A stretch of 32,926 nt of DNA from Planctomycetota bacterium (GCA_012719085.1 JAAYBA010000425.1:1-32926); one strand, 5' to 3'. Shown: positions 1 to 7,937, numbered from the stretch's first letter. Notes: a model not told the origin generated them from the letters alone. Translations and numbers: made by a program.

Positions 1-81
1 CCGAACCCAAACCCGTGTCCGAACCCAAATCCGTGCCCGAACCCAAACCCGTGTCCGAGCCCAAACCCGTGTCCGAACCCG
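1..81 (+). repeat. 18-bp tandem repeat ccgaacccaaacccgtgt, about 4.5 copies, encoding PNPNPC
   Basis: Read directly: four consecutive 18-bp units with single-base variants plus a partial unit; it may extend left of the window. Confidence 0.9.
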
Positions 82-180
82 TACCAGAACTCGTCATGGT
101 ACTGGAGTAACTACAGCCACGTGTCCTACTATAGTGTCCACTACGGCCCCGTGTACTACGGCAACTGCTGGACACAATAG
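1..180 (+). CDS. C-terminal fragment of a Pro/Asn/Cys-repeat protein (PNPCPNPNPCPNPNPCPSPNPCPNPYQNSSWYWSNYSHVSYYSVHYGPVYYGNCWTQ*)
   Basis: Frame 1 is open from base 1 to the TAG at 178-180. The repeat is followed by an aromatic-rich tail. The 5' end lies outside the window, so the ORF track misses it. Confidence 0.6.
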   Translation, partial: PNPNPCPNPNPCPNPNPCPSPNPCPNPYQNSSWYWSNYSHVSYYSVHYGPVYYGNCWTQ

Positions 181-234
181 TCGTTCGCGACCGGGGCGAA
201 GCTGAGCAGATCGGCAGAAGCCGGAACTGCGTCC

Positions 235-285
235 GGCCCGGCGGTGAGTTGCAGAAGAAGTTCACCGCCGGCGCCGGGCCGTTTT
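235..285 (+). terminator. Candidate intrinsic terminator between convergent genes
   Basis: CCGGCGGTGA (238-247) pairs with TCACCGCCGG (262-271). The overlapping pair GGCCCGGCG (235-243)/CGCCGGGCC (272-280) is followed by GTTTT. Confidence 0.5.
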
Positions 286-411
286 ATCGATTGTCCCACG
301 CCTCCGCCGACGCATGGGTCAACCGATTGGTTGCAGGGTAATCGCCGCGCAGTGGCGATGTCGGACACACACGGGTGGCCGGCAGGATACTCCGCTTCCG
401 ACACAGATTTC

Positions 412-1518
412 TCAGGCACCCTCCGAGGCCCCGAATACCCGGACAGTGTTTTTACCGGATTGCTTGGCGTTGTAGAGGGCGCGGTCGGACCGGCTGGTAA
501 TATCCTCTGGATTGGCGTCGGCACCATACTGGCCTACGCCAACGCTGATCGAAAGCGGCACCTGAACACTTTGCCAGGTCACCGACGAGGCGGCAACCGC
601 CTCCACGATGCGACGAGAAACCACAATGGCTTCGTCCAACGACGTGTTCGGCAGAATGACGCTAAACTCATCGCCTCCGTATCGCGCTGCCAGGTCGATC
701 AGGCGGATGCACTCCTTGATCCTGCGGCTGATTTCCCGGATCACCTTGTCGCCGGCCCGGTGGCCGTAGGTGTCGTTGATGGCCTTGAGATTGTCGATGT
801 CGGCCATGATCATGGAAATCGTGCCGCCGTACCGACGCGAGCGCCACAACTCACGTTCCAGGGTCTCGTAGAATGTCTTGTGGTTCATCAGGCCGGTCAG
901 ACCGTCGAGCGTGGCTTGGCGTTGCATCTTCTCAAACAGCTTGATATTCCCGATCGAAGCCCCGATCAACTGCCCCAGCAATTCAATCAGTGAGATATCT
1001 TCCTGTGTAAAGGCAGCCGGCTCGGCCTTGTCGGCCAGATTGAGCACGCCAACCACCCCGTCGTGACAGATCAGGGGAACGATCGCACAGTTGCCGGTCA
1101 TGTAGTTCTCGGCAAAGGCGCGCTGAGACCGTTTGATGACCGGCTTGTTGTACGTATCGATGTCGCTCGTCAGAATCAGCTCCTTGCTCTTGACCGCCAC
1201 GACCATCGGAGACGGCGGGGTCTGATTCAGCGACACGATCTTGTTGATGGGAAACGGATGATTGCATCGCACCAGATGCAGGATGTGGTTCGGTTCATCC
1301 AGGGCATAGAGTGACGCGAAGGTCGATCCGACGAGCGCGGGGATCTTCGTGACGCAGACATCCGCGATTCGATCGATGTCCAGGCTGTTGATCTGGCGGG
1401 CCAGAGGTGTGACCCGTTCCAACAGCGACATCGGACGCGCGGGGCCGGCCTCGTGTCTGTTTGGTTCGGCGATTCGTTTCGTCATGGCAAAGACATCAAC
1501 CTGATTTCCATCGACCAT
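412..1518 (-). CDS. GAF-GGDEF diguanylate cyclase
   Basis: GAF-like N-terminal half; GGDEF domain with YGGDEF active site and RLID (RxxD I-site) exactly 5 residues upstream. Confidence 0.92.
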   Translation of the reverse strand: MVDGNQVDVFAMTKRIAEPNRHEAGPARPMSLLERVTPLARQINSLDIDRIADVCVTKIPALVGSTFASLYALDEPNHILHLVRCNHPFPINKIVSLNQTPPSPMVVAVKSKELILTSDIDTYNKPVIKRSQRAFAENYMTGNCAIVPLICHDGVVGVLNLADKAEPAAFTQEDISLIELLGQLIGASIGNIKLFEKMQRQATLDGLTGLMNHKTFYETLERELWRSRRYGGTISMIMADIDNLKAINDTYGHRAGDKVIREISRRIKECIRLIDLAARYGGDEFSVILPNTSLDEAIVVSRRIVEAVAASSVTWQSVQVPLSISVGVGQYGADANPEDITSRSDRALYNAKQSGKNTVRVFGASEGA

Positions 1519-1751
1519 TCATCTCAACACCGCTTCCTATCGTCCAATCCGCGGCAGTCTGTTGGCAAAAAATCGCAAATGCTCTCGTGGACCGACGCGG
1601 GAAAGCGACAGACCGCGTGCGCGCCGTCCGAATGCACGGAACCCAAGGCGTTATAGGGCCTTCGAGCGGCCTGCCGCACGCTGGAAGCCGAATGCCGGGG
1701 ACGACACGATCAAGGAAGAGGAAGATTTTTCCTGAAAAATCCCAAAACCAG

Positions 1752-1780
1752 TTGACAGGCCGATAAGCGCCTTTTACATT
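1752..1780 (+). promoter_or_regulatory. Candidate sigma-70 promoter TTGACA-N17-TACATT
   Basis: TTGACA 1752-1757, 17-nt spacer, TACATT 1775-1780, upstream of the MerR gene. Confidence 0.5.
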
Positions 1781-1790
1781 TTGCAAAATG
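1777..1790. promoter_or_regulatory. Perfect 14-bp palindrome CATTTTGCAAAATG overlapping the -10/start region
   Basis: Sequence equals its own reverse complement and overlaps the -10 at 1775-1780. Confidence 0.5.
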
Positions 1791-2104
1791 CAAAAGTTAT
1801 TTGAATGGCGTTGGACGGTTCGATGGTTGTCGTGCCGATCCTGCAACAGAAAGGCACCGCAGGCGACGCCGTGGTATGGTTTGTGTGCTTCGAGACGCCC
1901 TGGAGTGGGAGGCCACCTTAGACAGATGGTTATTTCCCTTCGGGACGTGTTTGTTTGAGTCGGATGCGATGGCATGGCCCTCCGTGATGACAACAGTGTT
2001 TCGTCTTGTTCTACCAGCCGTTCTGCAATGGGGACGTTCGCTTTGGGGCGCGCCGGCTGTTCGTATCGTCACAATCTGAATCTGTGGATATTCGAGCCGC
2101 ACCT

Positions 2105-2485
2105 ATGAGTTGGGACAAAACGAGTCACAGGCTACAAGTACCAGCCAAACGCTATCGCATCGGCGAACTGGTGCGATGCAGTCCCTTCTCCCGGCAGACG
2201 ATTCACAACTACACGATCATGGGACTCATCCGCGAAGCGGAGTGGACCGAGGGGGGGCACCGACTGTACGACGAATCCGTCTTTGATCGCCTTTCCCGGA
2301 TCATGGAACTGCGAGAGAACATGAGTCTGGGCGAGATCCGTCGCATATTGAATGAAGAAGACAGAAAGGGCAAAGGGTTGCGTGGGGACAGCCCCGGCGG
2401 GCCTCGGCACGTCGAACGTGCTGCTGGGACCAATGAGAATCCCCTGTCATCGGGAGGAGGCTTCATGTCGCCCGAGGCAACGTAG
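2105..2485 (+). CDS. MerR-family transcriptional regulator
   Basis: RYRIGELVRCSPFSRQTIHNYTIMGLIREAEWTEGGHRLYDESVFDRLSRI is a typical MerR HTH/wing. ATG at 2105 is preferred over the longer ORF starting at 2006. Confidence 0.85.
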   Translation: MSWDKTSHRLQVPAKRYRIGELVRCSPFSRQTIHNYTIMGLIREAEWTEGGHRLYDESVFDRLSRIMELRENMSLGEIRRILNEEDRKGKGLRGDSPGGPRHVERAAGTNENPLSSGGGFMSPEAT

Positions 2486-2525
2486 CCGCGTGCCTCCGAA
2501 GGTGGTGCAGGACGCGCGTGATCGA

Positions 2526-2553
2526 CTCCGTGAAGGTTCGCCGCTTCACGGAG
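2526..2553. promoter_or_regulatory. Perfect 10-bp stem hairpin between the merR-like and flgB-like genes
   Basis: CTCCGTGAAG (2526-2535), 8-nt loop GTTCGCCG, CTTCACGGAG (2544-2553). No T-tract follows. Confidence 0.5.
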
Positions 2554-2775
2554 CGTAAAGGAAAACCGAAAGGATCAAGGATGAGACAAACGGTTTCAGT
2601 GCGAGTGATACAGTTCAATGGCCTCCCTGTCCTTGCATGCGGATTCACCGCGACGGCAATACCCGAGTTTTCCCCCATCGGCCTGTGGTGTATGGAATCC
2701 CCGCGCTTCGCCGGCAATGCATCGTTTCGCTCTGACGTTCGGATCGCGTGAGATCGTCCTGCAGAAGGAGTGCCT

Positions 2776-3267
2776 ATGGACCTGTTGTCTCCTATCCCCG
2801 ACAATCTGACCGAGCTCTTGATGAAGATCATCCGCTTCACGGAACTTCGGCGCGACGTGCTGTATCGCAACATGCACAACACGCGGACGCCGGGGTTCAT
2901 ACCGCAGGACATGCCCGTGTTGGAGTTCGTCGGCGTGCTCAACGGCGCGATTGCCGAACATCTGCAAAGCCGTCGTCTGCTGTTCTGCGACACCGAGAAC
3001 ATCCGGTTCGGCCCCAACAGCACGATGGAGGTCCGACCGCAACCCGACCCGGATGCCCAAGCCCTGCTCGAACGCAACCGCGATGAGTATCTTCAGTTGC
3101 AGGTCAACAAGCTCCTCGAAAACTCCCTGAACCGCAAGATTGCCAAGGAGCTGCTGACGCTCAAGTGCGGCGCCCCGCTGGGTGTGGGTCGCCTGTCCAT
3201 TGCGGAAACCACCGCTCACGACGGACTTCTCGATGATCTGTCGAGCCCCGACGAAACCACGGACTGA
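2776..3267 (+). CDS. FlgB-like flagellar rod protein (divergent)
   Basis: N-terminal RFTELRRDVLYRNMHNTRTPGFIPQDMPVLEF resembles FlgB 'NIANADTPGYKARDxxF'; C-terminal LQLQVNKLLENSLNRKIAKELL resembles 'VDLExEMxKLAENxLRYQ'. Good SD (AGAAGGAG) before ATG 2776. Confidence 0.6.
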   Translation: MDLLSPIPDNLTELLMKIIRFTELRRDVLYRNMHNTRTPGFIPQDMPVLEFVGVLNGAIAEHLQSRRLLFCDTENIRFGPNSTMEVRPQPDPDAQALLERNRDEYLQLQVNKLLENSLNRKIAKELLTLKCGAPLGVGRLSIAETTAHDGLLDDLSSPDETTD

Positions 3268-3290
3268 ACCAGAGGCTTGTGCCCGCAACC

Positions 3291-4136
3291 ATGGGAAACC
3301 ACGCAGTCAATCTGCAACAGGCATCCGGCGGCGGCCGACCGGCGGCGCGCGTGCTCGCCGTCACCAGCGGCAAGGGCGGCGTCGGCAAGACGAACATCGC
3401 CACCAACCTGGCATTGTGCATGGCCGCCACGGAGAAACGCGTGCTTCTGCTCGACGCCGATATCTCGCTGGGCAATCTGGATCTGCTGTTGAACGTGCGA
3501 AGCAAGTACAACATCTCGCACGTGATCAACGGCTCCAAGCGGATTGAGCAGATCATCCTGCCCGGACCACAGGGCCTTCAAGTGATTTGCGGGGCTTCCG
3601 GTCTGGACCAACTGGCCGACATCAGCGAAACGGAGCAGCATCGGCTGCTTGAACACCTCTCCGGCCTGCAATACGGCAGTGACACCATTGTGATCGATAC
3701 GGCAGCGGGGATCTCGAACTCGGTCGTCAGTTTCTGTCTTGCCGCCGATCATGTGCTCGTGGTCACGACGCCCGAGGCCACCGCCATGACCGACGCCTAT
3801 GGGATGATCAAGGTCTTGGTCCGAAAACGCTATGAAGGCCCGATAAGCGTGGTGGTCAACATGGCGCACAGTCTGGCCGAAGGAAAGAGAATCTATCAGC
3901 GTCTGGCCGACGTCGCGGCCCGATTTCTTCAGGCCGACCTCTATTACGCCGGGGTCTTGCTCAAGGACGAACGCCTCTGTGCGGCCGTACGCTTGCGCCA
4001 GCCCGTCGTATTGGCCTATCCCAAGAGCCAGATCGCCTCTTCGTTCAACGCCTTGGCGACCCGCCTGGGGGGAATCGATTGCAGTAACCGGGGCAATGGG
4101 AGTTTTTTCCGGAGAGTGTTTCGGTGGCTGACCTAA
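3291..4136 (+). CDS. flhG: FlhG/YlxH-type MinD-like ATPase
   Basis: Deviant Walker A VTSGKGGVGKTNIATNLA, LLLDADISLGNLDLLL, VIDTAAGIS. An alternative GTG start lies at 3279. Sits next to a FliA-type sigma gene. Confidence 0.8.
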   Translation: MGNHAVNLQQASGGGRPAARVLAVTSGKGGVGKTNIATNLALCMAATEKRVLLLDADISLGNLDLLLNVRSKYNISHVINGSKRIEQIILPGPQGLQVICGASGLDQLADISETEQHRLLEHLSGLQYGSDTIVIDTAAGISNSVVSFCLAADHVLVVTTPEATAMTDAYGMIKVLVRKRYEGPISVVVNMAHSLAEGKRIYQRLADVAARFLQADLYYAGVLLKDERLCAAVRLRQPVVLAYPKSQIASSFNALATRLGGIDCSNRGNGSFFRRVFRWLT

Positions 4137-4160
4137 AGTCTTGGCCCAGGCGGCCGATAA
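4134..4160 (+). promoter_or_regulatory. Candidate sigma-28 (FliA) promoter TAAAGTCT-N11-GCCGATAA
   Basis: TAAAGTCT 4134-4141, 11-nt spacer, GCCGATAA 4153-4160. One mismatch to the FliA consensus TAAAGTTT-N11-GCCGATAA. Overlaps the stop codon of the upstream gene. Confidence 0.65.
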
Positions 4161-4261
4161 AGGATCTTGTGGGCATCGCTCTGTCCGAAGCAGGATCGTG
4201 AGCGGGCAAGACCGGCATCGCACAAAATGGATTGGGCTGCGGCACGTAACGGAGACGACTT

Positions 4262-5059
4262 GTGAAGACACAGACAGCGGCGAAGACGGACAAGAAGCTC
4301 GCAATCGATGAAGTATGGGAGCGTTTCCACGACAGTCGCCAGGACTGCTACCGCAACCTGCTCATGGAGCATTATCGGGACCTTGTCCGGCACGCCGCCG
4401 AGCGACTCCACAGTAAACTCCCGGACAAAGTCGAGATGGACGACCTGGTCAGTGCCGGCACGTTCGGTCTGATGGACGCCATCGACGCATACGACCCCGC
4501 GCGGGGCGTGAAGTTCGAGACCTATTGCGCTCCGCGAATCAAGGGATCGATCCTCGACGAATTGCGCAGCATGGACTGGGTCCCCCGCCTGGTGCGTGCC
4601 CGCGCCCATCAGTTGGCCAAAGCCACCCACGCCCTGGAGATGCACCTGGGTCGCAAGCCCGACGAACATGAGCTGGCCGAGGAGTTGAACATGGACATGG
4701 ATGAGTTCATTCGCCTCCAGCGCGACGCCAATGCCACCAGCCTCGTCTCCCTGAGCACCAAGTGCGGCGACGGGGATGGAGAGAGGGACGTCTGTGAGAT
4801 CGATGTCATCAAGGACAATCGCAGCGAGGACCCGCTCATCGAGGCCCAGAAACGCGACTTGAAGAGCCTTCTGACCAAGGGCCTGACTCGCGCCGAGCGG
4901 CTGATCATCGTGCTGTATTACTACGAAGAGATGACGATGAAGGAAATCGGCGCGACGCTGGATCTGTCCGAGTCGCGGGTTTCTCAGATGCACTCATCGA
5001 TCCTCGCCCGACTCAAGGCCCAGATGAACACCCGCAAGAAGGAATTCGCCGTCGAGTAG
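4262..5059 (+). CDS. fliA: RNA polymerase sigma factor, FliA/WhiG type
   Basis: DDLVSAGTFGLMDAIDAYDPARGVKFETYCAPRIKGSILDELRSMDWVPRLVR and C-terminal region 4 (YYYEEMTMKEIGATLDLSESRVSQMHSSIL). GTG start. Confidence 0.93.
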   Translation: MKTQTAAKTDKKLAIDEVWERFHDSRQDCYRNLLMEHYRDLVRHAAERLHSKLPDKVEMDDLVSAGTFGLMDAIDAYDPARGVKFETYCAPRIKGSILDELRSMDWVPRLVRARAHQLAKATHALEMHLGRKPDEHELAEELNMDMDEFIRLQRDANATSLVSLSTKCGDGDGERDVCEIDVIKDNRSEDPLIEAQKRDLKSLLTKGLTRAERLIIVLYYYEEMTMKEIGATLDLSESRVSQMHSSILARLKAQMNTRKKEFAVE

Positions 5060-5220
5060 AACGGCCCCCCCTCCGCAACAGACTACAGCAGTGCCATGTC
5101 CTTTTCCGTGGGGGACGCAACACGAAGGCGCTGTCCGTATCCATCCACTCCAAGCCGAATCGACGCCACGGATTTGCTGCGCCTGCCGTCACGAATCGGG
5201 GGTGCACTTCTGGGAAGAAG

Positions 5221-5305
5221 TGCCCGGGACTGGATTCGAACCAGCACGAGCCGAAGCTCACTAGCCCCTCAAGCTAGCGCGTCTGCCAAATTCCGCCACC
5301 CGGGC
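5221..5305 (-). tRNA. tRNA-Leu (anticodon GAG)
   Basis: Minus strand GCCCGGGTGGCGGAATTTGGCAGACGCGCTAGCTTGAGGGGCTAGTGAGCTTCGGCTCGTGCTGGTTCGAATCCAGTCCCGGGCA: acceptor stem, long variable arm, GGTTCGAATCC T arm, anticodon loop TTGAGGG. CCA not encoded. Confidence 0.95.
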
Positions 5306-5317
5306 GACAAGTGATTG

Positions 5318-5346
5318 ATTATTGACGATTGCTCATCGGTTGTCAA
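5318..5346 (-). promoter_or_regulatory. Candidate promoter of tRNA-Leu, TTGACA-N17-AATAAT
   Basis: Minus-strand -35 at 5341-5346 and -10 at 5318-5323 with a 17-nt spacer, just upstream of the tRNA 5' end. Confidence 0.6.
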
Positions 5347-5402
5347 CCGGGATTCGGGCGGAACGCGAAAAATGGGCGGTGGTCCCGAACGAAGCTGCCC
5401 GC

Positions 5403-6101
5403 CTACACACCCCGACAGTCGCTCCAGAGCAGCACCTGCAGGCGGTGACCGAAGCGATACCCCGTTTCCTGACACAGCTGGACGACCTGCGGCGTCCTGG
5501 CCAGGAGTTCCTCCCGCGTCCTGGCCTGAGGCATCAGGAGAATGCGGTCCGGGGGCACAGGCGGCAAACCATCCAGGAGGCGGCAGATCTCGCTGACATC
5601 GTCTGCGGCCTCGACCACGAACTTCAGTTGGCAGACATAGGTTTCCATCAATGCCGCCAAGGCCTCCGGATTGAGTCGCTGCCGGTCATGGGTCTGGGCA
5701 AGGGCCGGCTCTGCGGGGGCCGAATTGGTCATCTTCGGACTGATACTCATCAGGTCGCACGCCAGATCGGGCGTGAAGAGCCCCCCCGCCGTCTCGATGG
5801 TCACATGCATCCGTCTGGCTCGAAGGCGCCCCGTCAACTCCACCAGGCCCTCTCTGGCCGCAAGATCGGGTCCGACCATCGGCTCGCCGCCGGTGAGCAC
5901 GACGTGGCCGCAGGGATGTTTCCCAATCGCCTCCACCAGGTCGTCCATACCATATTCGTCGCCGGCCGAGAAATCCCATGCGTACCTCGTATCGCACCAT
6001 CGACACCGCAGGGGACAGCCGGCCAGTCGCACGAACAAGCTCGGCGTCCCGCTGAGAATCCCCTCGCCCTGCAAGGAATGAAATATCTCGATGACGCGCA
6101 T
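5403..6101 (-). CDS. queE: 7-carboxy-7-deazaguanine synthase (radical SAM)
   Basis: MRVIEIFHSLQGEGILSGTPSLFVRLAGCPLRCRWCDTRYAW (CxxxCxxC) and VVLTGGEPM. ATG at 6101 preferred over the 6128 ORF start. Confidence 0.93.
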   Translation of the reverse strand: MRVIEIFHSLQGEGILSGTPSLFVRLAGCPLRCRWCDTRYAWDFSAGDEYGMDDLVEAIGKHPCGHVVLTGGEPMVGPDLAAREGLVELTGRLRARRMHVTIETAGGLFTPDLACDLMSISPKMTNSAPAEPALAQTHDRQRLNPEALAALMETYVCQLKFVVEAADDVSEICRLLDGLPPVPPDRILLMPQARTREELLARTPQVVQLCQETGYRFGHRLQVLLWSDCRGV

Positions 6102-6112
6102 GGGAAGTCCCG

Positions 6113-6820
6113 CTATCGACCGGGGCAAACGTAGGCGACCGGATCGGTCAGCCCCGCCTCGGCAAAGCCCTTTAACCGCAATCGACAGGAATCACACCGG
6201 CCGCAGCTTCGCCCTTCTGCATCCGGATCGTAGCAACTATGTGTCAAAGCGTAATCGACCCCCCGCCGCGTGCCCTCTCGGATGATCTCGGCCTTGGTCA
6301 TCGCGATGATTGGCGTATGGATTCGGTACCGCCCCCTGCCCTCGACAGCGGCAGCCGTCGCCAGATTGGCCATCACCTCGTAGGCCGCCACGAATTCCGC
6401 CCGGCAATCGGGATATCCGCTGTAGTCCGTCGAGTTGACTCCGATGAACAGGTCGAACGCCCCGAGGACCTCCGCCCATGCGAGGGCGTAGCTGAGAAAG
6501 ATCGTGTTCCGGGCCGGCACATAGGTCACAGGGATGTCCGCTGCGGCCAGGAGATCGCGGTCCTTGGGCACGTCGATGCGACCGTCGGTCAGCGCCGAGC
6601 CACCGAAGGCCGCCAGATCGATCGTCACGACGCGATGCTCGACGGCGCCCAGCGAGGCGCATACCCTCTCGGCGGCCTGTATCTCCCGCCGATGACGTTG
6701 CCCGTACAGGAACGTCAGGGCGTAGCAGGCATACCCATCGTCGCGGGCGATCGCCAGCGTCGTGGCCGAATCCAATCCCCCACTGACCAATACGACAGCC
6801 TTCTTCTGCGGCACAGGCAA
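6113..6820 (-). CDS. queC: 7-cyano-7-deazaguanine synthase
   Basis: [32 protein letters not shown] and C-terminal zinc motif [22 protein letters not shown]. Confidence 0.95.
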   Translation of the reverse strand: MPVPQKKAVVLVSGGLDSATTLAIARDDGYACYALTFLYGQRHRREIQAAERVCASLGAVEHRVVTIDLAAFGGSALTDGRIDVPKDRDLLAAADIPVTYVPARNTIFLSYALAWAEVLGAFDLFIGVNSTDYSGYPDCRAEFVAAYEVMANLATAAAVEGRGRYRIHTPIIAMTKAEIIREGTRRGVDYALTHSCYDPDAEGRSCGRCDSCRLRLKGFAEAGLTDPVAYVCPGR

Positions 6821-6986
6821 CTCTCCCGACCACGCCGCCGAGACGAAGAACAGCCTTCTCCCGTCGGGGAATCGGGCGGCGTCCCGGTCTGCCGGTCAGG
6901 AGCATGGTATCGCGTCCATCCGGCCGTGTCAAAGACCTCCGGACAGCCCACAGGCCCGTATTCGCCGTCTCTGCGCCGGTTCTTGC

Positions 6987-7015
6987 TTGTCACACCAACG
7001 TCGATGCGCTATACT
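6987..7015 (+). promoter_or_regulatory. Candidate promoter TTGTCA-N17-TATACT for queF
   Basis: -35 6987-6992, -10 7010-7015, 17-nt spacer, about 30 nt before ATG 7046. Confidence 0.6.
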
Positions 7016-7045
7016 GAACACCTACAGAACGACAAGGATCGGGGT

Positions 7046-7411
7046 ATGACTGAATCTGGCACAATTGAGTTGTTCGACAATCCGCGTCCCGGACGCGATT
7101 ACCGGATCGCGATTCGCTGCCCCGAGTTCACCAGCGTGTGTCCGAAGACGGGCCAACCCGATTTCGGCGAGATCACCGTCGAATACTGCCCCGAGAAGCA
7201 CTGCATCGAGTTGAAAAGCCTCAAGTTCTACTTGCAGGGCTATCGAAACAAGGGCATCTTCTATGAGTCGTTGACGAACGAGATCCTGGACGATCTGAGC
7301 GGCGCGTGCAGACCGCGATGGATGACGGTGACGGCCCGCTTCACGCCCCGTGGCGGCATCACGACGGACGTGACGGCCGAGTATCACGCGCAGGGCCATC
7401 GCTTGACGTGA
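7046..7411 (+). CDS. queF: NADPH-dependent 7-cyano-7-deazaguanine reductase
   Basis: [58 protein letters not shown] matches QueF; short single-domain type. Confidence 0.95.
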   Translation: MTESGTIELFDNPRPGRDYRIAIRCPEFTSVCPKTGQPDFGEITVEYCPEKHCIELKSLKFYLQGYRNKGIFYESLTNEILDDLSGACRPRWMTVTARFTPRGGITTDVTAEYHAQGHRLT

Positions 7412-7420
7412 GGTCTGAAA

Positions 7421-7921
7421 ATGTCGATCAAGTTTCATTGCGAGCACTGCGGGAAGAAAATAGATGCCCCGGACAGCGCCGGCGGCAAATGGGGCAAATG
7501 TCCGGCGTGCCACAACCGGATCTACGTCCCCCAGATGGAGGCCGACGAGGAGTTGAAGCTGGCCCCGATCGACGAGACCGAAGAGGAACGTCAGAAGCGG
7601 CTTCTTGCGGAAACGTTCCAGTTGACGCAAAGCATCCTTCAGGAAAAGGACGTTCCCGAGGGCGACCCGTTATCTTCACCGGCACAGGAGATCAACGACG
7701 AGAAGATGACCGAAGCAATCGTCCGCTACCTGCGTCAGATGGTGGACGGCGATCTCGACGCGGCCCAGCGGACTGCTGAGACCATCGCGTCGGATCGTCG
7801 CAAGGCCCGAGATATCCTCGGCCAGATGGCCACAGGCGATCCTCCCGACGCCGAATTGGCCGACGTCCCACCCCAGGTCCTCTCCGGGCTCATCCGAAAC
7901 CTGCGGACGCGCCTCAGTTAG
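7421..7921 (+). CDS. Zinc-ribbon-containing hypothetical protein
   Basis: FHCEHCGKKIDAPDSAGGKWGKCPACHNRIYVP contains two CxxC knuckles; the rest is helical and acidic. Confidence 0.75.
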   Translation: MSIKFHCEHCGKKIDAPDSAGGKWGKCPACHNRIYVPQMEADEELKLAPIDETEEERQKRLLAETFQLTQSILQEKDVPEGDPLSSPAQEINDEKMTEAIVRYLRQMVDGDLDAAQRTAETIASDRRKARDILGQMATGDPPDAELADVPPQVLSGLIRNLRTRLS

Positions 7922-7937
7922 GCTCCCTGCCCCCCCC

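Noticed and set aside
2622-2642. Possible sigma-54 promoter TGGCCTCCCTGTCCTTGCAT upstream of the flgB-like gene
   Set aside because: GG to GC spacing is 13 nt rather than the required 10.
2486-2775. c-di-GMP riboswitch upstream of the flgB-like gene
   Set aside because: No GEMM-like conserved core recognised by eye; only a single hairpin is seen.
2596-4304. Minus-strand ORFs (230 and 362 aa) over the flgB-like and flhG-like genes
   Set aside because: Antisense shadows; no domain signatures.
6821-7045. preQ1 riboswitch in the queC/queF divergent region
   Set aside because: No preQ1 aptamer pattern recognised; the predicted queF leader is only about 24 nt. A covariance-model scan was not possible.
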